Shown piece by piece: positions 37,456-50,852 of a stretch of DNA of 64,000 nt. The stretch is from Hydractinia symbiolongicarpus (lineage: Eukaryota > Cnidaria > Hydrozoa > Anthoathecata > Hydractiniidae), in the NCBI RefSeq assembly GCF_029227915.1, contig NC_079883.1:29576001-29640000 (forward strand). The letters are read 5' to 3'. The notes under the pieces are model-generated. The model was not told where the DNA came from. It saw nothing but the letters and a program-made list of their open reading frames with translations, and searched no databases. Position numbers and translations under genes: made by a program. How positions within the stretch are numbered: position 1 is the stretch's first letter; each line of letters opens with the position of its first letter.

Positions 37456-39672
37456 GTTAATTTGCGCTGAAGAAAGAGAGACAGTTTCAAAAACTACATT
37501 TCATTGACTTTCTAACGGTGTCAATCCGTTTGAGTTACAACGATTGCGTCACATATTCGTACCAACATGTATTTAGTGATTTTCTTCCAATTTTACTAAG
37601 TTGTATTGCTTTTAACAGTGAAACGAGTGACTGTGGGAATTAATTGAACTGACTCTGGACTATGTCCTTATAAATGTGACAGATGAGCCAATTGGTCTCC
37701 AAGGAATAACTTTCTTCTTTTTTTGACGTGATGGCTGGAATTAAGCGATTACATTAAGCTCCGTGGTAGCGCTTTATTTAAAAATTTAGATAAATAAGTC
37801 TTTTTTTACTGTTGGACCAATCCTGGCCGTTAGCATGCGCTGAATAAAGAGGAACAGTTTCAAATACTACATTTCATTGACTTTCTAGCGGTATAAATCC
37901 GTTTGAGTTACAACGGTTGCGTCACATATTCGTACCAACATGTACTTAGCGAAAGTATTCGTATAATACTAGGTTGCATCGCTTTTAACGGTGAAACGTT
38001 TGACTGTGGGACTTAATTGAACTGATTTTGGACTTTGACCTTATGAATGTGATAAATGAGCCAGTTTGTCTACAAGAAGTAACATTCTTCTCAATTTGAC
38101 TTGATTGCTGAAACTCAGCGATTACAGTGGGCACTGTGGTAACTCTTTGTTAAAAAATGAAGATGAATAAGTATGTTTTTACTGTGGGACCAATCCTAGC
38201 CGTTAATTCGCGTTGAAGAAAGAGAGACAGTTTCAAAAACAACATTTCATTGACTTTCTAACGGTGTCAATCCGTTTGAGTTACAACGTTTGCGTCACAT
38301 ATTCGTACCAACATGTTTTTAGTGATTTTCCTTCAATTTTACTAAGTTGTATTGCTTTTAACAGTGAAACGAGTGACTGTGGGAATTAATTGAACAGACT
38401 CTGGACTATGTCCTTATAAATGTGACAGATGAGCCAATTGGTCTCCAAGGAATAATATTCTTCTTAATTTGACGTGATGGCTGGAATTCAGCGATTACAT
38501 TAAGCTCCGTGGTAGCGCTTTATTTAAAAATTTAGATAATTAAGTCTTTTCTTACTTTTGGACCAATCCTGGCCGTTAGCATGCGCTGAATAAAGAGGAA
38601 CAGTTTCAAATACTACATTTCATTGACTTTCTAGCGGTATAAATCCGTTTGAGTTACAACGGTTGCGTCACATATTCGTACCAACATGTACTTAGCGAAA
38701 GTATTCGTATAATACTAGGTTGCATCGCTTTTAACAGTGAAACGTTTGACTGTGGGACTTAATTGAACTGATTTTGAACTTTGGTCTTATAAATGTGATA
38801 AATGAGCCAGTTTAACAACAAGAAGTAACATTCTTCTTAATTTGACTTGATTGCTCGAACTCAGCGATTACACTGGGCGCTGTGGAAGCGCTTTATTTAA
38901 AAATTTAGATAAATAAGTCTTTTTTTACTGTGGGACTAATCCTGGCCGTTAGCACGCGCTGAAGAAATGGAGACATTCTCAAAAACTACATTTCATCGAC
39001 TTCTTGGCGGTATCAATCCGTTTGAGTTACAACGGTTGCGTCACATATTCGTATCAACATGTATTTAGCGATAGTATTCTGATATTACTAGGTTGCATCG
39101 CTTTTAACATTGAAACAATTGACTGTGGGACTTAATTGAACTGATTTTGGACTTTGACCTTAGGAATGTGATAAATGAGCCAGTTTGACTACAAGAAGTA
39201 ACATTCTTCTTAATTTCACTTGATTGCTGGAACTCAGCGATTGCAGTGGGCACTGTGGTAACTCTTTGTTAAAAAATGAAGATAAATAAGTCTGTTTTTA
39301 CTGTGGGACCAATCCTAGCCGTTAATTTGCGCTGAAGAAAGAGAGACAGTTTCAAAAACTACATTTCATTGACTTTCTAACGGTGTCAATCCGTTTGAGT
39401 TACAACGATTGCGTCACATATTCCTACCAACATGTACTTAGCGAAAGTATTCGTATAATACTAGGTTGCATCGCTTTTAACAGTGAAACGTTTGACTGTG
39501 GGACTTAATTGAACTGATTATAAACTTTGATCTTATAAATGTGATAAATGAGCCAGTTTGACTACAAGAAGTAACATTCTTCCTAATTTGACTTGATTGC
39601 TGGAACTCAGCGATTACAGTGGGCACTGTGGTAACTCTTTGTTAAAAAATGAAGATAAATAAGTCACTTTTA
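37435..39672 (+). repeat. f-e pairs followed by c and f monomers
   Basis: Monomers 37435, 37808, 38181, 38554, 38927 and 39300 have head order f,e,f,e,c,f. The f-e pairs repeat at 746 bp but their tails differ. The body variant 'gcgaaagtattcgtataata' appears for the first time at about 37949 and then marks the array up to about 53250. Confidence 0.82.
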
Positions 39673-42463
39673 ACTGTGGGAGCAATCCTAGCCGTTAGTT
39701 CGCGCTGAATAAACAAAGACGGTTTCAAAAACTACATTTCAATGACTTTCTAACGGTGTTAATCCGTTTGAGTTACAACGGTTGCGTCACATATTCGTAC
39801 CAACATGTATTTTATGATTTTTTTCCGATGTGACTAAGTTGCATCGCTTTTAACAGTGAAACGATTGACTGTGGGACTTAATTGAACTGATTCGGGACTG
39901 TGATCTTGTAAATGCGATAAATGAGCCAATAGGCCACCAAGGAATAACATTTTTCTTAATTCGACATGATTGCTGGAATTCAGCGATTACACTGGGCGCT
40001 GTGGTAGTGCTTTTTTTAAAAATTTAGATAAATAAGTCTTTTTTTACTGTGGGACTAATCCTGGCCGTTAGCACGCGCTGAAGAAATAGAGACATTCTCA
40101 AAAACTACATTTCATTGACTTTCTAGCGGTATAAATCCGTTTGAGTTACAACGGTTGCGTCACATATTCGTATCAACATGTATTTAGCGAAAGTATTCGT
40201 ATAATACTAGGTTGCATCGCTTTCAACAGTGAAACGTTTGACTGTGGGACTTAATTGAACTGATTTTGAACTTTGGTCTTATAAATGTGATAAATGAGCC
40301 AGTTTGACAACAAGAAGTAACATTCTTCTTAATTTGACTTGATTGCTCGAACTCAGCGATTACAGTGGGCACTGTGGTAACTCTTTGTTAAAAAATGAAG
40401 ATAAATAAGTCTGTTTTTACTGTGGGACCAATCATAGCCGTTAAATCGCGCTGAAGAAAGAGAGACAGTTTCAAAAACTACATTTCATTGACTTTCTAAC
40501 GGTGTCAATCCGTTTGAGTTACAACAGTTGCGTCACATATTCGTACCAACATGTATTTAGTGATTTTCCTTCAATTTTACTAAGATGTATTGCTTTTAAC
40601 AGTGAAACGAGTGACTGTGGGAATTAATTGAACTGACTCTGGACTATGTCCTTATAAATGTGACAGATGAGCCAATTGGTCTGGAAGGAATAACTTTCTT
40701 CTTAATTTGACGTGATGGCTGGAATTCAGCGATTACATTAAGCTCTGTGGTAGCGCTTTATTTATAAAATTAGATAATTAAGTCTTTTTCTACTGTGGGA
40801 CTAATACTGGCCGTTAGCACGCGCTGAAGATATAGAGACATTCTCAAAAACTTCATTTCAATGACTTCTTGGCAGTAACAATCCGTTTGAGTTACAACGG
40901 TTGCGTCACATATTCGTACCAACCTGTATTTAGTGATATCGATATTACTAAGTTATATTGCTTTTAACAGTGAAACGTTTGACTGTGGGACTTAATTGAA
41001 CTGATTATAAACTTTGATCTTATAAATGTGATAAATGAGCCAGTTTGACTACAAGAAGTAACATTCTTCCTAATTTGACTTGATTGCTGGAACTCAGCGA
41101 TTACAGTGGGCACTGTGGTAACTCTTTGTTAAAAAATGAAGATAAATAAGTCACTTTTAACTGTGGGAGCAATCCTAGCCGTTAGTTCGCGCTGAATAAA
41201 CAAAGACGGTTTCAAAAACTACATTTCAATGACTTTCTAACGGTGTTAATCCGTTTGAGTTACAACGGTTGCGTCACATATTCGTACCAACATGTATTTT
41301 ATGATTTTTTTCCGATGTGACTAAGTTGCATCGCTTTTAACAGTGAAACGATTGACTGTGGGACTTAATTGAACTGATTCGGGACTGTGATCTTGTAAAT
41401 GCGATAAATGAGCCAATAGGCCACCAAGGAATAACATTTTTCTTAATTCGACATGATTGCTGGAATTCAGCGATTACACTGGGCGCTGTGGTAGTGCTTT
41501 TTTTAAAAATTTAGATAAATAAGTCTTTTTTTACTGTGGGACTAATCCTGGCCGTTAGCACGCGCTGAAGAAATAGAGACATTCTCAAAAACTACATTTC
41601 ATTGACTTTCTAGCGGTATAAATCCGTTTGAGTTACAACGGTTGCGTCACATATTCGTATCAACATGTATTTAGCGAAAGTATTCGTATAATACTAGGTT
41701 GCATCGCTTTCAACAGTGAAACGTTTGACTGTGGGACTTAATTGAACTGATTTTGAACTTTGGTTTTATAAATGTGATAAATGAGCCAGTTTGACAACAA
41801 GAAGTAACATTCTTCTTAATTTGACTTGATTGCTCGAACTCAGCGATTACAGTGGGCACTGTGGTAACTCTTTGTTAAAAAATGAAGATAAATAAGTCTG
41901 TTTTTACTGTGAGACCAATCATAGCCGTTAAATCGCGCTGAAGAAAGAGAGACAGTTTCAAAAACTACATTTCATTGACTTTCTAACGGTGTCAATCCGT
42001 TTGAGTTACAACAGTTGCGTCACATATTCGTACCAACATGTATTTAGTGATTTTCCTTCAATTTTACTAAGATGTATTGCTTTTAACAGTGAAACGAGTG
42101 ACTGTGGGAATTAATTGAACTGACTCTGGACTATGTCCTTATAAATGTGACAGATGAGCCAATTGGTCTGGAAGGAATAACTTTCTTCTTAATTTGACGT
42201 GATGGCTGGAATTCAGCGATTACATTAAGCTCTGTGGTAGCGCTTTATTTATAAAATTAGATAATTAAGTCTTTTTCTACTGTGGGACTAATACTGGCCG
42301 TTAGCACGCGCTGAAGATATAGAGACATTCTCAAAAACTTCATTTCAATGACTTCTTGGCAGTAACAATCCGTTTGAGTTACAACGGTTGCGTCACATAT
42401 TCGTACCAACCTGTATTTAGTGATATCGATATTACTAAGTTATATTGCTTTTAACAGTGAAAC
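39490..42463 (+). repeat. 4-monomer higher-order repeat, two copies (1487 bp)
   Basis: Monomers 39673, 40046, 40419, 40792 and 41160, 41533, 41906, 42279 have head order d,c,f,c. Landmarks such as 'atcatagccg' (40431, 41918) are 1487 bp apart. The unit is a few bases short of four monomers because 40792 and 42279 both lack a 'tttcc' run and measure 368 and 367 bp. Confidence 0.87.
40792..41159 (+). repeat. Chimeric 368-bp monomer at 4-mer join
   Basis: The head and body match 42279 ('gaagatatag', 'tagtgatatcgatattac'). The tail from 'cgtttgactg' matches 39300 ('gattataaac'). The crossover lies between about 40961 and 40978. The short deletion relative to the 551-type body ('gatatctttccgatattac') is shared with 42279, so it predates the duplication. 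Confidence 0.75.
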
Positions 42464-42645
42464 GATTGACTGTGGAACTTAATTCAACTAACTTTGGACT
42501 GTGACCTTATAAATGTGATTAGTGAGCCAACTGGACCCAAGAAGTAACATTCTTCTTAATTTTACATGATTGCCGGAACTGAGCGCTTACACTAGGCGCT
42601 GTGGTAGCACTTTATTTAAAAATTTAAATAAAAAGGTCACTTTTT

Positions 42646-45256
42646 ACTGTGGGACCAATCCTAGCCGTTATCGCGCGCTGAAGAAATAGCGACAGTTTCA
42701 AAAACTACATTTCATCGACTTCTTGGCGGTATCAATCCGTTTGAGTTACAACGGTTGCGTCACATATTCCTACCAACATGTACTTAGCGAAAGTATTCGT
42801 ATAATACTAGGTTGCATCGCTTTTAACAGTGAAACGTTTGACTGTGGGACTTAATTGAACTGATTATAAACTTTGATCTTATAAATGTGATAAATGAGCC
42901 AGTTTGAGTACAAGAAGTATCATTCTTGTTAATTTGACTTGATTGCTGAAACTCAGCGATTGCACTGGGCACTGTGTTGTGGTTTTATTTAAAAATTAAG
43001 TTAAATAAGTCACTTTTAACTGTGGGAGCAATCCCAGCCGTTAGTTCGCGCTGAATAAACAAAGACGGTTTCAAAAACTACATTTCAATGACCTTCTAAC
43101 GTTGTTAATCCGTTTGAGTTACAACGGTTGCGTCACATATTCGTACCAACATGTATTTTATGATTTTTTTCCGATGTGACTAAGTTGCATCGCTTTTAAC
43201 AGTGAAACGATTGACTGTGGGACTTAATTGAACTGATTCGGGACTGTGATCTTGTAAATGCGATAAATGAGCCAATAGGCCACCAAGGAATAACATTTTT
43301 CTTAATTCGACATGATTGCTGGAATTCAGCGATTACACTGGGAGCTGTGGTAGTGCTTTATTTAAAAATTTAGATAAATAAGTCTTTTTTTACTGTGGGA
43401 CTAATCCTGGCCGTTAGCACGCCCTGAAGAATTAGAGATATTCTCAAAAACTACATTTCATTGACTTCTTGGCGGTATCAATCCGTTTGAGTTACAACGG
43501 TTGCGTCACATATTCGTATCAACATGTATTTAGCGATAGTATTCTGATATTACTAGGTTGCATCGCTTTTAACATTGAAACATTTGACTGTGGGACTTAA
43601 TTGAACTGATTTTGGACTTTGACCTTATGAATGTGATAAATGAGCCAGTTTGACTACAAGAAATAACATTCTTCTTAATTTGACTTGATTGCTGGAACTC
43701 AGCGATTACATTAGGCGCTGTGGTAGCACTTTATTTAAAAATTTAAATAAAAAGGTCACTTTTTACTGTGGGACCAATCCTAGCCGTTATCGCGCGCTGA
43801 AGAAAGAGAGACAGTTTCAAAAACTACATTTCATTGACTTTCTAACGGTGTCAATCCGTTTGAGTTACAACGGTTGCGTCACATATTCGTACCAACATGT
43901 ATTTAGTGATTTTCTTCCAATTTTACTAAGTTGTATTGCTTTTAACAGTGAAACGAGTGACTGTGGGAAGTAATTGAACTGACTCTGGACTATGTCCTTA
44001 TAAATATGACAGATGAGCCAATTGGTCTCCAAGGAATAACTTTCTTCTTAATTTGACGTGATGGCTGGAATTGAGCGATCACATTAAGCTCCGTTGTAGC
44101 GCTTTATTTAAAAATTTAAATAAAAAGGTCACTTTTTACTGTGGGACCAATCCTAGCCGTTATCGCGCGCTGAAGAAATAGCGACAGTTTCAAAAACTAC
44201 ATTTCATCGACTTCTTGGCGGTATCAATCCGTTTGAGTTACAACGGTTGCGTCACATATTCGTACCATAATGTATTTAGCGATAGTATTCTGATATTACT
44301 AGGTTGCATCGCCTTTAACAGTGAAACGATTAACTGTGGGACTTAATTGAACTTATTTTGGACTTTGACCTTATAAATGTGACAAATGAGCCAGTTTGAG
44401 TACAAGAAGTAACATTCTTGTTAATTTGACTTGATTGCTGGAACTCAGCGATTGCACTTGGCACTGTGTTGTGGTTTTATTTAAAAATTAAGTTAAATAA
44501 GTCACTTTTAACTGTGGGAGCAATCCCAGCCGTTAGTTCGCGCTGAATAAACAAAGACGGTTTCAAAAACTACATTTCAATGACTTTCTAACGGTGTTAA
44601 TTCGTTTGAGTTACAACGGTTGCGTCACATATTCGTACCAACATGTATTTTATGATTTTTTTCCGATGTGACTAAGTTGCATCGCTTTTAACAGTGAAAC
44701 GATTGACTGTGGGACTTAATTGAACTGATTCAGGACTGTGATCTTGTAAATGCGATAAATGAGCCAATAGGCCACCAAGGAATAACATTTTTCTTAATTC
44801 GACATGATTGCTGGAATTCAGCGATTACACTGGGCGCTGTGGTAGTGTTTTATTTAAAAATTTAGATAAATAAGTCTTTTTTTACTGTGGGACTAATCCT
44901 GGCCGTTAGCACGCGCTGAAGAAATAGAGACATTCTCAAAAACTACATTTCATTGATATCTTGGCGGTATCAACCCGTTTGAGTTACAACGGTTGCGTCA
45001 CATATTCGTATCAACATGTATTTAGCGATAGTATTCTGATAATACTAGGTTGCATCGCTTTTAACATTGAAACATTTGACTGTGGGACTTAATTGAACTG
45101 ATTTTGGACTTTGACCTTATGAATGTGATAAATGAGCCAGTTTGACTACAAGAAGTAACATTCTTCTTTATTTGACTTGATTGCTGGAACTCAGCGATTA
45201 CAGTGGGCACTGTGGTAACTCTTTGTTAAAAAATGAAGATAAATAAGTCTGTTTTT
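42646..45256 (+). repeat. 4-monomer repeat, about 1.5 copies (1492 bp)
   Basis: Monomers 42646, 43019, 43392, 43765, 44138, 44511 and 44884 have head order a,d,c,a/f,a,d,c. Boxes 43019 and 44511 are 1492 bp apart, as are 43392 and 44884. Shared variants include 'gcactgtgttgtggtttt' and 'gattc[ag]ggactgtgatc'. Confidence 0.82.
43765..44137 (+). repeat. Chimeric monomer (a head, f body)
   Basis: It starts with the a-type head 'ttatcgcgcgctgaag' and switches at 43797-43804 to the f-type 'aaagagagacag', continuing with the f body ('gtgattttcttccaatttt'). An open frame at 43689-43973 crosses this fusion and is a chance product of it. Confidence 0.72.
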
Positions 45257-46002
45257 ACTGTGGTACCAATCCTAGCCGTTAATTCGCGTTGAAGAAAGAG
45301 AGACAGTTTCAAAAACTACATTTCATTGACTTTCTAACGGTGTCAATCCGTTTGAGTTACAACGGTTGCGTCACATATTCCTACCAACATGTACTTAGCG
45401 AAAGTATTCGTATAATACTAGGTTGCATCGCTTTTAACAGTGAAACGTTTGACTGTGGGACTTAATTGAACTGAATATAAACTTTGATCTTATAAATGTG
45501 ATAAATGAGCCAGTTTGACTACAAGAAGTAACATTCTTCTTAATTTGACTTGATTGCTGGAACTCAGCGATTACAGTGGGCACTGTGGTAACTCTTTGTT
45601 AAAAAATGAAGATAAATAAGTCGGTTTTTACTGTGGGACCAATCCTAGCCGTTAATTCGCGCTGAAGAAAGAGAGACAGATTCAAAAACTACATTTCATT
45701 GACTTTCTAACGGTGTCAATCCGTTTGAGTTGCAACGGTTGCGTCACATATTCGTACCAACATGTATTTAGTGATTTTCTTTCAGTTTTACTAAGTTGTA
45801 TTGCTTTTAACAGTGAAACGAGTGACTATGGGAAGTAATTGAACTGACTTTGGACAATGTCCTTATAAATGTGACAGATGAGCCAATTGGTCTGCAAGGA
45901 ATAACTTTCTTCATAATTTGACGTGATGGCTGGAATTCAGCGATTACATTAAGCTCTGTGGTAGCGCTTTATTTAAAAATTTAGATAAATAAGTCTTTTC
46001 TT
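45257..46002 (+). repeat. Two f-type monomers
   Basis: Monomers 45257 and 45630 both have f heads. The first continues with the 'cctaccaacatgtacttagcg' body also seen at 39300 and 42646. The second has the 'ctttcttcataatttgacg' tail that recurs in 47122. Nothing other than satellite is visible. Confidence 0.82.
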
Positions 46003-48986
46003 ACTGTTGGACCAATCCTGGCCGTTAGCATGCGCTGAATAAAGAGGAACAGTTTCAAATACTACATTTCCTTGACTTTCTAGCGGTATAAATCCGGTTG
46101 AGTTACAACGGTTGCGTCACATATTCGTACCAACATGTACTTAGCGAAAGTATTCGTATAATACTAGGTTGCATCGCTTTTAACAGTGAAACGTTTGACT
46201 GTGGGACTTAATTGAACTGATTTTGAACTTTGATCTTATAAATGTGATAAATGAGTCAGTTTGAGTACAAGAAGTAACATTCTTCTTAATTTGACTTGAT
46301 TGCTGGAACTCAGCGATTGCACTGGCCACTGTGGTAGCGTTTTATTTAAAAATTTAGATAAATAAGTCTTTTTTTACTGTGGGACTAATCCTGACCGTTA
46401 GCACGCGCTGAAGAAGTTGAGACATTCTCAAAAACTACATTTCATCGACTTCTTGGCGGTATCAATCCGTTTGAGTTACAACGGTTGCGTCACATATTCG
46501 TATCAACATGTATTTAGCGATAGTATTCTGATATTACTAGGTTGCATCGCCTTTAACAGTGAAACGATTGACTGTGGGTCTTAATTGAACTAACTTTGGA
46601 CTGTGACCTGATAAATGTTATAAATGAGCCAACTGGACCCAAGAAATAACATTCTTCTTAATTTGACATGATTGCCGGAACTCAACGATTACGCTGGGCG
46701 CTGTGGTAGCACTTCATTTAAAAAATTTAAATAAAAAAGTCATTTTTTACTGTGGGACTAATCCTAGCCGTTATCGCGCGCTGAAGAAATAGCGACAGTT
46801 TCAAAAACTACATTTCATTGACTTTCTAACGGTATCAATCCGCTTCAGTTACAACTGTTCCGTCACATATTCGTCCCCACATGTATTTAGCGACAGTATT
46901 CGGATATTACTAGGTTGCATCGCTTTTAACATTGAAACATTTGACTGTGGGACATAATTGAACTGATTTTGGACTTTGACCTTATGAATATGATAAATGA
47001 GCCAGTTTGACTACAAGAAGTAACATTCTTGTTAATTTGACTTGATTGCTGGAACTCAGCGATTGCACTGGGCACTGTGTTAGGGTTTTATTTAAAAATT
47101 AAGTTAAATAAGTCACTTTTAACTGTGGGAGCAATCCCAGCCGTTAGTTCGCGCTGAATAAACAAAGACAGTTTCAAAAACTACATTTCATTGACTTTCT
47201 AACGGTGTCAATCCGTTTGAGTTACAACGGTTGAGTCACATATTCGTACCAAAATGTATTTAGTGATTTTCTTCCAATTTTACTAAGTTGTATTGCTTTT
47301 AACAGTGAAACGAGTGACTGTGGGAATTAATTGAACTGACTCTGGACTATGTCCTTATAAATGTGACAGACGAGCCAATTGGTCTCCAAGGAATAACTTT
47401 CTTCATAATTTGACGTGATGGCTGGAATTCAGCGATTACATTAAGCTCCGTGGTAGCGCTTTATTTAAAAATTTAGATAAATAAGTCTTTTCATACTGTT
47501 GGACCAATCCTGGCCGTTAGCATGCGCTGAATAAAGAGGAACAGTTTCAAATACTGCATTTCCTTGACTTTCTAGCGGTATAAATCCGGTTGAGTTACAA
47601 CGGTTGCGTCACATATTCGTACCAACATGTACTTAGCGAAAGTATTCGTATAATACTAGGTTGCATCGCTTTTAACAGTGAAACGTTTAACTGTGGGACT
47701 TAATTGAACTGATTTTGAACTTTGATCTTATAAATGTGATAAATGAGCCAGTTTGAGTACAAGAAGTAACATTCTTCTTAATTTGACTGGATTGCTGGAA
47801 CTCAGCGATTGCACTGGGCACTGTGGTAGCGTTTTAATTAAAAATTTAGATAAATAAGTCTTTTTTTACTGTGGGACTAATCCTGGCCGTTAGCACGCGC
47901 TGAAGAAGTTGAGACATTCTCAAAAACTACATTTCATCGACTTCTTGGCGGTATCAATCCGTTTGAGTTACAACGGTTGCGTCACATATTCGTATGAACG
48001 TGTATTTAGCGATAGTATTCTGATATTACTAGGTTGCATCGCCTTTAACAGTGAAACGATTGACTGTGGGACTTAATTGAACTAACTTTGGACTGTGACC
48101 TGATAAATCTTATAAATGAGCCAACTGGCCCCAAGAAATAACATTCTTCTTAATTTGACATGATTGCCGGAACTCAACGATTACGCTGGGCGCTGTGGTA
48201 GCACTTCATTTAAAAAATTTAAATAAAAAAGTCATTTTTTACTGTAGGACCAATCCTAGCCGTTATCGCGCGCTGAAGAAATAGCGACAGTTTCAAAAAC
48301 TACATTTCATTGACTTTCTAACGGTATCAATCCGCTTGAGTTACAACTGTTGCGTCACATATTCGTCCCCACATGTATTTAGCGATAGTATTCGGATATT
48401 ACTAGGTTGCATCGCTTTTAACATTGCAACATTTGACTGTGGGACTTAATTGAACTGATTTTGGACTTTGACCTTATGAATGTGATAAATGAGCCAGTTT
48501 GACTACAAGAAGTAACATTCTTCTTAATTTGACTTGATTGCTGGAACTCAGCGATTACAGTGAGCACTGTTCTAACTCTTTGTTAAAAAATGAAGATAAA
48601 TAAGTCTGTTTTTACTGTGGGACCAATCCTAGCCGTTAATTCGCGCTGAAGAAAGAGAGACAGTTTCAAAAACTACATTTCATTGACTTTCTAACGGTGT
48701 CAATCCGTTTGAGTTACAACGGTTGAGTCACATATTCGTACCAAAATGTATTTAGTGATTTTCTTCCAATTTTACTAAGTTGTATTGCTTTTAACAGTGA
48801 AACGAGTGACTGTGGGAATTAATTGAACTGACTCTGGACTATGTACTTATAAATGTGACAGATGAGCCAATTGGTCTCCAAGGAATAACTTTCTTCTTAA
48901 TTTGACGTGATGGCTGGAATTCAGCGATTACATTAAGCTCCGTGGTAGCGCTTTATTTAAAAATTTAGATAAATAAGTCTTTTCAT
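46003..48986 (+). repeat. 4-monomer higher-order repeat, two copies (1492 bp)
   Basis: Units are 46003, 46376, 46749, 47122 (e,c,a,d/f) and 47495, 47868, 48241, 48614 (e,c,a,f). Equivalent boxes are 1492 bp apart. Shared rare variants include 'gaagaagttgagacattctc' and 'ggttgagtcacatattcg'. Confidence 0.86.
47122..47494 (+). repeat. Chimeric monomer (d head, f body)
   Basis: The head 'gggagcaatcccagccg' through 'aacaaagac' is d-type. From about 47170 it matches 48614, including 'gttgagtcac' and 'ccaaaatgtattt'. It marks the exchange that set up the 1492-bp duplication. Confidence 0.72.
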
Positions 48987-50852
48987 ACTGTTGGACCAAT
49001 CCTGGCCGTTAGCATGCGCTGAATAAAGAGGAACAGTTTCAAATACTGCATTTCATTGACTTTCTAGCGGTATAAATCCGTTTGAGTTTCAACGGTTGCG
49101 TCACAAATTCGTACCAATATGTACTTAGCGAAAGTATTCGTATAATACTAGGTTGCATCGCTTTTAACAGTGACACGTTTGACTGTGGGACTTAATTGAA
49201 CTGATTTTGAACTTTGACGTTATGAATGTGATAAATGAGCTAGTTTGACTACAAGAAGTAACATTCTTCTTAATTTGACTTGATTGCTGGAACTCAGCGA
49301 TTACAGTGGGCACTGTGGTAATTCTTAGTTAAAAAATGAAGATAAATAAGACTGTTTTTACTGTGGGACCAATCCTAGCCGTTAATTCGCGCTGAAGAAA
49401 GAGAGACAGTTTCAAAAAAGTACATTTCATTGACTTTGTAACGGTGTCAATCCGTTTGAGTTACAACGGTTGCGTCACATATTCGTACCAACATGTATTT
49501 AGTGATTTTCTTCCAATTTTACTAAGTTGTATTGCTTTTAACAGTGAAACGAGTGACTGTGGGAATTAATTGAACTGACTCTGGACTATGTCCTTATAAA
49601 TGTGACAGATGAGCCAATTGGTCTCCAAGGAATAACTTTCTTCTTAATTTGACGTGATGGCTGGAATTCAGCGATTACAATAAGCTCCGTGGTAGCGCTT
49701 TATTTAAAAATTTAGATAAATAAGTCTTTTCTTACTGTTGGACCAATCCTGGCCGATAGCATGCGCTGAATAAAGAGGAACAGTTTCAAATACTACATTT
49801 CATTGACTTTCTAGCGGTATAAATCCGTTTGAGTTTCAACGGTTGCGTCACATATTCGTACCAACATGTACTTAGCGAAAGTATTCGTATAATACTAGGT
49901 TGCATCGCTTTTAACAGTGAAACGTTTGACTGTGGGACTTAATTGAACTGATTTTGAACTTTGACCTTATGAATGTGATAAATGAGCTAGTTTGACTACA
50001 AGAAGTAACATTCTTCTTAATTTGACTTGATTGCTGGAACTCAGCGATTACAGTGGGCACTGTGGTAATTCTTTGTTAAAAAATGAAGATAAATAAGTCT
50101 GTTTTTACTGTGGGACCAATCCCAGCCGTTAATTCGCGCTGAAGAAAGAGAGACAGTTTCAAAAAATACATTTCATTGACTTTGTAACGGTGTCAATCCG
50201 TTTGAGTTACAACGGTTGCGTCACATATTCGTACCAACATGTATTTAGTGATTTTCTTCCAATTTTACTAAGTTGTATTGCTTTTAACAGTGAAACGAGT
50301 GACTGTGGGAATTAATTGAACTGACTCTGGACTATGTCCTTATAAATGTGACAGATGAGCCAATTGGTCTCCAAGGAATAACTTTCTTCTTAATTTGACG
50401 TGATGGCTGGAATTCAGCGATTACATTAAGCTCCGTGGTAGCGCTTTATTTAAAAATTTAGATAAATAAGTCTTTTCTTACTGTTGGACCAATCCTGGCC
50501 GATAGCATGCGCTGAATAAAGAGGAACAGTTTCAAATACTACATTTCATTGACTTTCTAGCGGTATAAATCCGTTTGAGTTTCAACGGTTGCGTCACATA
50601 TTCGTACCAACATGTACTTAGCGAAAGTATTCGTATAATACTAGGTTGCATCGCTTTTAACAGTGAAACGTTTGACTGTGGGACTTAATTGAACTGATTT
50701 TGAACTTTGACCTTATGAATGTGATAAATGAGCTAGTTTGACTACAAGAAGTAACATTCTTCTTAATTTGACTTGATTGCTGGAACTCAGCGATTACAGT
50801 GGGCACTGTGGTAATTCTTTGTTAAAAAATGAAGATAAATAAGTCTGTTTTT
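48987..50852 (+). repeat. f-e 2-mer array (746 bp)
   Basis: Monomer 48987 (e) is followed by 49360+49734 and 50107+50480, two f-e pairs 746-747 bp apart. Both pairs share 'gactttgtaacggtgtc', 'ggccgatagcatgcg' and 'ggtaattctt', and I see only a few base differences between them. Confidence 0.85.

Noticed and set aside
37808-37900. EcoRI (gaattc) and SacI (gagctc) periodicity as a feature
   Set aside because: The sites recur only because the monomer recurs ('tggaattcag', 'tggagctccg'). They are useful as monomer markers but are not separate elements.
1084-43973. Open reading frames of 68-94 codons, e.g. 1084-1350 (-), 19095-19379 (+), 20823-21029, 23060-23266, 27160-27366, 32379-32585 (-), 43689-43973 (+)
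   Set aside because: They all lie inside the satellite and recur at the same monomer phase because the higher-order units recur (spacing 2237, 4100, 5219 bp). They start and stop at variable satellite bases, differ by frame-breaking changes in sister monomers, and show no recognisable domain.
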